A stretch of 64,000 nucleotides of DNA from Bryopsis sp. KO-2023 (lineage: Eukaryota > Chlorophyta > Ulvophyceae > Bryopsidales > Bryopsidaceae). Both the position numbers and the translations under genes were made by a program. Positions 56,556 to 64,000 of this stretch are shown here, piece after piece. The DNA lies in NCBI GenBank assembly GCA_030272585.1, contig BSYQ01000005.1:1798001-1862000 (forward strand). The letters are read 5' to 3'. The notes beneath the pieces were generated by a model. It saw nothing but the letters and a program-made list of their open reading frames with translations, did not search any database and had not been told where the DNA came from. Every line of letters starts with the position of its first letter. The stretch's first letter is position 1.

Positions 56556-58018
56556 AAGAAGAGTTACAACTTCATTTGAGGAGGACCCACTCGCATTGGA
56601 ATTCAAAAAATGGCTGTTCACTGAGGAGCCCTGCGAAGGAATTGACCCAGAAAATTTGCCGGATCCAGTTCCCGAAATGAAAGAATATCGGTGAGCGAGA
56701 TTCAACTCGATTATCAATTTTCTGTTTTTTTTCATGTTTTTCTTCTTCCACCTCTGAGAAAAACCAAATTTCTCCACACTTAATTTTTCCAATTCTACCA
56801 ATTCCACCTCTCGACTGCGTCCTTCAGACATGACTCGACACAATCCAGCATTCATCCAGATATCACATTTGCACCAGGCAACCACCACCCCAACAATATC
56901 TGCATAGTGACTTTTTTTTCACCCTGTTGGAATCCCGTGAATTACCTTGAAGCTTATTACGTAATTTTATAGAGAATGAAAGAATAAAGTGGTGTTCGTC
57001 GTTGTATCTAAAGTGACTTTTTACGGATTAAAAAGCGGCTTTGTCCCAGAATCAACCATAATCATTGTATCTTAGCCTTCTTTTGTAAGAACTTCACAAA
57101 TACTGCAACCCCCTGTTTTTTGTGTTTTTTTTGTGTCACCTGCTGTCAAATCAATCTATTAATAGGGACCATATCTCAGCACATAAACACTGATTAGTAA
57201 GGACTGATTGATTGAATCTTCACAGTGTTGGGCTTGGAAACGAGGAAGTCGTGGGAGTCAGACACAGGACGGAGTCAGACTTGGTGAATCCACAACTTGT
57301 TCTTACATTTGTGTAGTTTCCTGGTGATCATTATGCGTCGAGGGAAAAGGAAAGGCAGACGGTTCGGTTTCGAGTGAGAGAGACACGCAGAGTCGCGTCG
57401 ACACGAACACGCACAATCGCAGGGGCTTCCAACAGCCAACCGTCTCAAACACAAACTTCGAATTAAACAGAAACCGTTACAAAAACAACAGCAAACTCAG
57501 TTCCCCTAATATACCCCAGCCTGGGTATTCGAAACGCCATCCTGCAGCACCCCTCACGAACACAAACCCGCGACTCATTCGCCTGTCACCCCAGACGCCA
57601 GAAAAACGCCCCCTCGCAAACACTAACGGCCACACGCCCCCAGGCGCCAGAAACGGAGACGCCGCCCGACCTGCCAAAACTCGCGCTTTTGCCGATGACT
57701 AAAAAGTGTGTCCACCAAACGATGCAAAAACCAGAATCTACTCAACTGTCCCAGCTAAACACTAAACAATCAAACAGATTCGACTGAAAGATGCCCCTCC
57801 AAACCACAATTTGTATAACTATGGCATTATGGGGGGTAATGGCCTCTTCTTGCTGATTGATTGATTGAATCTCTAACTCTCTTTCTGTTTAGGGTGAAAA
57901 AGATGTTTTTAGATATAAGATATTATATCTGAGTAATGCTGGGTATGAGGAGACGCAACAGTTGTTCGTTACAAGAAAGGTTGCTGGGGAATTCTGTTGT
58001 GCCTTTTGGTTGGAATAA
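56556..58018 (+). CDS. 3' part of an unidentified gene (three exons)
   Basis: Exon A about 56556-56690 (SFEEDPLALEFKKWLFTEEP, EMKEYR) ends at donor GTGAGC. Exon B 56828-56960 (HPDITFAPGNHHPNN, then FSPCWNPVNYLEAYY) follows TCCTTCAG and ends at GTAATT. Exon C 57893-58018 (GEKDVFRYKILYLSNAGYEE, then KVAGEFCCAFWLE and stop) follows CTCTTTCTGTTTAG. Phases agree through all three and the acceptors have good pyrimidine tracts. No start codon or upstream exon could be found, and I recognise no family. The second intron holds the GC-rich block flanked by direct repeats at 57204-57872. Confidence 0.4.
57204..57872. repeat. GC-rich block flanked by direct repeats inside an intron
   Basis: CTGATTGATTGAATCT at 57204-57219 recurs as CTGATTGATTGATTGAATCT at 57853-57872. 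The roughly 630 bp between, notably 57240-57700, are GC-rich, CpG-rich and without homopolymers, unlike the surrounding intron. It looks like an insertion, possibly a solo LTR or a non-autonomous element, but no terminal inverted repeat or LTR ends were confirmed. Confidence 0.4.
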
Positions 58019-59426
58019 CCTTTTTCTTGAAATTAATCTCTATAGTACATTTGTGGCTAATAGCTTCGACCAACCCAAAGAACGAGTTGCAGGGTTAGGA
58101 AAGGATTGTAAAACCCACCATTATTATCAGTTCACAAAAACTCTCCTTCTGAAAAAAAGAGTAAGGTTACAAAACCAACGTCCCATTTTTCTTTTCGTAA
58201 AGAGGAAACGGTGTTCAAAAAAAAAAAAAAAGAGCAAAGCGAAAAACCTGAACAGCCTGGAGTGTCTGTGCAAGTGTGTGTCTGTTTTTGGCAAAAAAAT
58301 AAAACACCAAGCCAACCATCAGCAATCAACGACATAAACCACACAATTGGATCGTCCAAAAAAAGACGCATGGAAAGGCCCATTGATTCTGTTTTCTTCT
58401 TCTTTTTTCAAGTGTGTTTCCAAATGCCTCAACTCGAACAAACAGACACCTGCTTCCCAAAACAAAAACCCATGCTGTTGTTTTTTTTTGGAGATGAAAA
58501 CCCCTATCTGGATGAAAATCAAAAAATTTTCGTCCTCGATGACGACTAAATGTGCTGAAATTTCTTTTTTTTAGAAAAAAAAACAGCTTTGCTCTTCGCT
58601 CTTTTTCATTTTTATTTTTTTTTGGTTTTCCGCTCACTTTTTTTTTTGGTTCTTAGTTTTCCCCCCCTCTCTTCTTTTCTGGTTTTTTTTTAATCAGGGG
58701 GAGGGGGGGGGGACATCAGTCATCTTTTTTTCCCCCTTGAGAATCCTTTCGAATCTTTTCTACCACCGCCTAGTTTTTTTCTTTCAACTTTCGCACTTTT
58801 TTTTACACCCGTTCCCCCCCCACCCCCTTCCTCTCTCTCCTTACTTGCGCAAAATAAAACAAAAAAACAAAACCAACATGGTTTCATCCGCTCACAATGC
58901 ACCGGAAAAGAAATTCGACAACAACAACAAAACAAAACAAGATGAGCAAAAAAAAAAACAAGCAAACAGACAAAAAAAAAACACCCGAAATGCCATGTCG
59001 TATAATATTTCCTGGCTTCAGCGTTTATCAGTCCCAGTTGTCCAGTCCCTGCTTTTTTTTCCAACTCTTTTTTTTTCACCTCATCCATTTGTTTGTTCGT
59101 GCTCCTCCGTTCTTTTACAAAAAAAAACAAACACACACACATAAAGATTTTCTTTCTCTTCCGTTCTTTCCTTTTTTTTTTCTTTCTTTTTCATATCGTA
59201 TACAAAATCGTATACTGCCTGCCCCATACAAATGCATCTTACCCAGAACCGGCCCCCTCTTTTTTTTCCCCCACCCCCCTCCAATCACCCACGTTTTTCC
59301 TACACAGCCTCCCCAATTTTTTTCTTTTCTTTTCTGTTTGATTTACCCTTCAAAATCCCAATCACCTCAATCAAAAGCCTGATCTTTTTTTTTTTTTTTT
59401 TTGAACCTTTCTTTCCTGGTGGAAAG

Positions 59427-59458
<32 letters not shown>

Positions 59459-61144
59459 AGTGAGAGAAAACAATAAAACACCACAGCGCCAAAAAAAAAA
59501 ACATCAAAAAAAAACAAAACATCTCCCAAAAAAAAAAAAAAAAAAACACCGAGAAGAATTTTCGTGCTTCATTCCTCGTCTCTCCTCTCTGCCTTTCATT
59601 TTTTTTTTCAATTTTTTCATTTTTTTTTGGGTTGCTCTGGTTTCATCAAGGCCGTTCTGTCCAAAATTGCGAACGCAGTTTTTCAATTTTTTTTTTTTCC
59701 CTCCTTAATAAAATGTGCTGGGGTCTCAAAATCCATCATATTTTTTTCCCATCCTCCACATTTTTCCTTTTCCTTTTTTTTTTTTGTTTTAATAAAGGGG
59801 AACAAAATTCATGAGGAGGCCATGCTTGTATTCTTTAGCTTTTCGTTGTCCTGCTCTAATTTTTTTTTTTTTGCTCATCCAAAAAAACACATCCCGAAAA
59901 AAAAATACAAAAACACACACCAAGCATCCCCAACTCTGCTCGCCAGCCACAAGCCAATGCACAATCTCTCCTCCTCCTCCTCCTCCTCCTCTTCTAAAAT
60001 ACGGTAATTTTCTTCCCAGCCAAATCTGGTACAACATTCCTTATTGCAAAAAAAAAAAAAAAAAAAGAGAAGAGAAGAGAAGAAGAAAAATCCACTCCCA
60101 GTCATTTGGAAAAAAAATCCTTATCCATTCCAAACACATACATACTCTTCTTCCCCCCCCCCCTCTTTCTCATTGCATTTCTCCAACTCACCCTGGGAAA
60201 TTTTCCCCAACCCCCCCCCCCCCCCCCTTCCCAAAAAAAACAAAAAAAACACCAACCCCCCCATCAAACGACTGTGCTTTCTTTTCTTTTCCTTCCCATT
60301 TTTTTTTTTTTTTCCAAGATAATTTTTCAATCCTCCTTTTTCTTTTCTTTTCTTTTTTCTTTCCCTACCTCTTCTCACCCACCCAAGATCTCCCCATCTT
60401 TTCCATTCCGAAAAAAAAGACCCTCGGATTTTTTCTTCTTCTTCTTTTTCTTTTTCTTCTTCTTTTTTTTTTTTTTTCTGTTACCGTTTTTTTTCAAACA
60501 CAAAAAAAAAAACCGCATCGCCCCCAAGACAATTCAAAATAACCCCCGCAACAAATCTTTTTTTTCACTGAGACAAAAGGAATTCTGAGATCGAAGAATT
60601 TGACCTTATCACAAAGCTTCATCCGTTGTTAGAATCTGTAAAAAAAAAAACATGATCATCCGTTGCATACTGCTTTTTTCTTCTTCTTCTTTTTTTTCTT
60701 TCTTTTCGTTACGTTCCCTCCAAAAACCTCCACTTTTTTTTTAATCTTTCTTTTTTCTTCCTCTGTTTTTTCAAATCACATTTTTCTTAAATTTGACTTT
60801 TTTTTTTCTTTTCTTTTTCTTCGAGGGTGCTAAATTTGGAATATATATGTATATGTATAAAAAAAAACACATGCAAAAACACACAGAAAGAGATAGACAC
60901 ACACACACACATATATATATCCCCTCTTTTTTTTTCTTTTTTAGTTTTGGAGAAGTCCCTCCCTTTCTTTCTGGCTATTTTTTTTTGCTTTTCCCCACTC
61001 CAACCCGTAAATCCATCTTTTCTCATACTTTTTTGCATAAAAGATTCTACCTTTCCTCCCCTTCCCCCAAACCCCCCCCCCAAAAACAAAAAAAAATATC
61101 CAAGGGACTCAGTTTTCTTTTTGTTTACCTCAAGTGGAGTCTTG
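58019..61144. other. Low-complexity intergenic region
   Basis: Dominated by poly-T, poly-C, poly-A, CT-rich and CA-rich stretches, including a GATA/GAGA run at 59426-59465 and an alternating TA/GTA run near 60840. The many open frames are simple-sequence artefacts. No gene is supported. Confidence 0.6.
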
Positions 61145-62152
61145 CTATGTCAGCCAGAGGGACAAACGAGCGCCATCATCGATTCGTGGACCGTAGCAGT
61201 ATACATACGAAACACAATCGACGGTGGGTGGGTCGTTCACATACATCGCGTCCATGGTGTGGAAGCAGTCGATCGCATGGGGACTCAACCCACACCCCGA
61301 CACGAATTCAAAGCAATTCGGCATATATCGACAAAGCAGACGACAAGCTCCGTCCAGCATGCTTTCCGAAAGCGCGCTCGAAAACCAATTCTGAAACGCG
61401 GGAAAGTCGCTAGCTCGAACGGGCAGCAAAAATGTCCCTGCGTAGAGTTGTCCACCTTTCACGGGTATTTCCGCGACGTAAGCCGCGCTGAATGACACCA
61501 GGGGGTTGTATCTCGGCGTGGGACTGATGACGACCGGGGCCGAGGGTTCGCCAACATCGCCCCGCGTCGGAACCTCGCATACATCTTGCAGTGTTCGGCA
61601 AGTGCATCTCAGCCTTCCCATGCCGACGAGATCTGTTTCAGCCAGCTTTTCCGCGACGAGCAGCAAGCTCGCAGGGTCGAGGGCATCCAAGCTCGACGAC
61701 GATGACGTCGTCGTTGTCGTCACCAGGTTGACGTCCGACGCCGTCTCGTCGGACGACCCCGACGCATCCCCACTCCCGCAAAAAACCCCAGAAGCGCCTT
61801 CCCTCCTTTTTTCATTTCGTTTTCGCGACCCTCCACGAGCTTCTTCGTCGACGATGAAGTCCCTACGGACCAGACAAAGTTCGTCCCCCTGCTCGATTCT
61901 CGGATGCTCCCACGTAGGCTCGTGCCACTCCGCATCGGCGCGCAATTCCCATCTCAAAAACGGGCTCTCCTTGCTGGGCACTTCCAAGACGGTTTGGTCA
62001 AACACCGAGCGGAGCGAATGCCACAAGCTCTCGTATTTTTTTTGCCCCTCCAAACTCCCCAGATACACCCTCGAATACGGATTCACGCGAAACGTCGACC
62101 AAAACGGGTCATCGCTGGGAGCAGGGAGGACGGGGCCTTCTTGTAGACTCAT
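61145..62152 (-). CDS. F-box-like protein
   Basis: 335 residues from MSLQEGPVLPAPSDD. An F-box-like helix set lies at about residues 155-195 (LDALDPASLLLVAEKLAETD, then LRCTCRTLQDVC), after a Ser/Thr-rich linker. The N-terminal part is globular (FWSTFRVNPYSRVYLGSLEG, YESLWHSLRSVFD). The C-terminal part is Cys/Tyr-rich and ends DGARLSLWLT. The frame is open upstream, but ATG 62152 is preferred because a splice acceptor (GAAATCAG) lies 12 bp upstream and the region before it is low-complexity. CpG-rich coding sequence. F-box proteins link substrates to SCF ubiquitin ligases, but no substrate domain is recognised. Confidence 0.65.
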   Translation of the reverse strand: MSLQEGPVLPAPSDDPFWSTFRVNPYSRVYLGSLEGQKKYESLWHSLRSVFDQTVLEVPSKESPFLRWELRADAEWHEPTWEHPRIEQGDELCLVRRDFIVDEEARGGSRKRNEKRREGASGVFCGSGDASGSSDETASDVNLVTTTTTSSSSSLDALDPASLLLVAEKLAETDLVGMGRLRCTCRTLQDVCEVPTRGDVGEPSAPVVISPTPRYNPLVSFSAAYVAEIPVKGGQLYAGTFLLPVRASDFPAFQNWFSSALSESMLDGACRLLCRYMPNCFEFVSGCGLSPHAIDCFHTMDAMYVNDPPTVDCVSYVYCYGPRIDDGARLSLWLT

Positions 62153-63092
62153 ACTGTTATCGCTGATTTCGAAAGCAAAACCGAAAAAAAACCTGGTTGT
62201 GGAAGGCAGAAAAAAAGACAAATACTCGTTAGGATTCCAAAAATCGAATAAAACAGGAATTAATAAACAGAAAAGATGCTCTCCGCCACGCCGACAAAGA
62301 AACAGAAACGTGGGCCAGCAACACCAGCAATGTCTCCCCCCTCCCCCCACCCAAACTCACATCACCCAGAAGAAGATGGAAGCCACTCCTTTCATTAGAA
62401 AAAAAAAAAACTGGACACACAAGGAAAGCATCCAATTTGATCCTGCTCTCCTCGACCTCCATCAGACCCCTCCCCCCTTTCGTCCGTTTGGCAAAAAATC
62501 TGATGCTTTTGAATTTAAACGAGTTATCGCCCAAAAGAAATGACAACGACCCCCACCTGTTTTCTCTATAACCTGTGGATCTTCTTCTAGCCTTCCGACG
62601 TGAGTTTCGCGCTGTCAAAAAACAGGACCGTCACCGGTTCACCCATGTCTTAACCGCACAGCGTCGTGTTAACACCTCGCTGGGGGGTGCTGGTCAACAC
62701 TCGACTCAGCGCAAAATTCCGAACCCATTTGCATTCCCGAAGAAGCTACTAGATGGAATCTGGACTCCCAGCCCGACATAGCGCCACATATCTCGTGATC
62801 GACCTCCAAATCCAACCAAATTCACACCCTCCAGCACTGTCATTTTCACCAAACAGTGTGATCACCAAATCTCTTTCCAATTCGAATCGAATCCTCCCCC
62901 CCCCCAAAAAAAAAAAGGAACAAAAAAAGAGCTGGGCTTCTGTGTGTGTGTAATCTTTGTTGTTGTTGTTTTTCCCCAAGGGGATGGTGTTTTCACCAAA
63001 ACACAACCAAATCTCAATACCATCCTCCCGAAAAAGAAATAAAACAAAAAAAGACAGGAAATTCACCCAAGTACAGATGAGATGTTCACAGG
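62153..63092. other. Upstream region of the F-box gene
   Basis: 62,153-62,560 is mixed leader or intron with poly-A runs. 62,570-62,760 is GC-richer. 62,900-63,060 has a poly-C/poly-A tract. No gene is recognised on either strand. Confidence 0.4.
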
Positions 63093-63880
63093 AACCTGTC
63101 CAACAGGTTGAGGCACAGATGAGGTAAGCCAGTGTGTAACTTGAGTCAACCTTGACCACCCCATGACTAAAACCGAGTAAACCCAAGCAGACGCGGCGGC
63201 TTGGTTATTTTTATTACACCATGTTCACCCAGATTTCACGCTTTTGCGGAGATGGACGAAACTTGAGCAGTCGGCTGTGTGACGCTCCGAAAACGCATTC
63301 GGCACAACTACTAATTCTTCATTCGCGCAGCGACTGAAGATAGAGTCGCACTGAATTACCGCAGAGTCTGTCTACGGCAACTGAGTCGGACTACGCCGAC
63401 TTTGAATGTTCTATCAAAAACTCAATATCTAAACTGCGACGCACTGAAACTATCGTCACCTAAGAAGTCGGCTAAGACCAGTCGCGCTAACAATCATCAC
63501 CATTCGAGAGTCACAGTCTCGATCCCCTTTAACAACGAAAAGCCTGAGACCAGGCATCTGAACGTAACACGAGTCAAAGTCGACGGAGACACTCGCTAAG
63601 AGGGCCTTGCTCCCGAGAGTGAGACAGAAAGTGGAGTCCCCTGGAGGATGGTCGCTAGGAGACCATTGCCTAAGGGGACTCTGGAGACTAAGTTGGAGAA
63701 GAGAGAAACACAAAACGCAAACACCAATAACGAAGGGAGACACTCAGAGGAGAGGTCGGCTCCTCTGAGTGGAGAAAAACCTCCCAAGAGAAGGGCAGCA
63801 CCTTCTCTTACTATTCTGACTCCACCTCTATTTCCCTCTAGAATTGAAGTTTGATCAGAAACATTCTTATTTCGAATAAG
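63093..63880. repeat. Chain of at least nine hairpins at the right edge of the window
   Basis: Stems, left arm / right arm: 63093-63099/63103-63109 (AACCTGT); 63317-63322/63337-63342 (TCTTCA, approximate); 63384-63389/63396-63401 (AGTCGG); 63504-63509/63517-63522 (TCGAGA); 63542-63546/63551-63555 (GCCTG); 63634-63642/63673-63681 (GAGTCCCCT), enclosing 63648-63653/63661-63666 (ATGGTC); 63741-63752/63760-63771 (CACTCAGAGGAG); 63786-63794/63801-63809 (AAGAGAAGG); 63866-63871/63875-63880 (CTTATT). Several loops are seven bases long. The sequence has no homopolymer runs, unlike the local spacer, so it is probably part of an inserted element or structured transcript that continues beyond the window. 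Confidence 0.65.
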
Positions 63881-64000
63881 GACACTCAGAGACACAAGAA
63901 TAATAGCAAGAGAATATTTTTTACAGAAAGAGAAGGGATGGTGTATCCCATTTCAAAAGTGTACTTCAGTAAACCTTGGATGATGCTATCTTTGGCCAGA
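63881..64000. other. Right edge of the window
   Basis: About 120 bp with no assignable gene. The minus strand is open (LAKDSIIQGLLKYTFEMGYT and on) and could belong to an exon or to the element inferred from the hairpin chain, but it is too short to judge. Confidence 0.3.

Noticed and set aside
59811-60588. Long open frames around 60 kb
   Set aside because: Pure CT-rich, poly-T and poly-A low complexity on both strands.

Overview
The window looks like nuclear DNA of a green-lineage eukaryote, most likely a streptophyte alga. Genes are split by many GT-AG introns full of long poly-T, poly-A, poly-G and poly-C runs. Three host genes point to the plant lineage: a SnRK2-like kinase, a protein with the plant-specific TIGR01589 domain, and a TTM1/TTM2-type uridine-kinase/CYTH protein with a C-terminal anchor. 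The species cannot be fixed from this window. All gene models were assembled by hand from reading frame, splice signals and intron phase, and no database was searched.

Layout. 522-4522 (+): SnRK2-like kinase, 8 exons. 6083-14433 (+): F-box/WD40 gene split by a whole-looking Ty3/Gypsy chromovirus at 6836-14113, with identical 373-bp LTRs and a 5-bp target duplication. 16407-16796 (-): small secreted or ER protein. 18156-19199 (+): TIGR01589-domain protein. 21459-26988 (+): C-terminal half of a Nup133-like nucleoporin, 11 exons. 28121-31692 (+): unknown single-pass membrane protein, 7 exons, with possible alternative 3' exons to 34032. 34282-34857 (+): small basic protein. 36966-39170 (+): AVEN-like protein, 4 exons. 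39730-44818 (-): voltage-gated, cyclic-nucleotide-binding K+ channel, about 14 exons. 46713-54389 (-): TTM protein, 14 exons. 55273-56052 (+): METTL21-type methyltransferase. About 56556-58018 (+): 3' part of an unidentified gene. 61145-62152 (-): F-box protein. From about 63.1 kb to the right edge is hairpin-rich sequence unlike its surroundings, probably a mobile element cut by the window end.

The genes do not form a pathway; this is ordinary mixed eukaryotic gene order. The signals most worth following are: (1) a sharp CpG boundary inside the young chromovirus, with LTR and gag rich in CpG and pol nearly free of it; (2) tRNA-like modules, antisense, in its LTRs; (3) an interspersed repeat of about 115 bp with four copies, all in introns and in both orientations; (4) the hairpin chain at 63.1-63.9 kb; (5) a kinase with altered HRD and DFG motifs; and (6) a Nup133-like gene with no visible beta-propeller.
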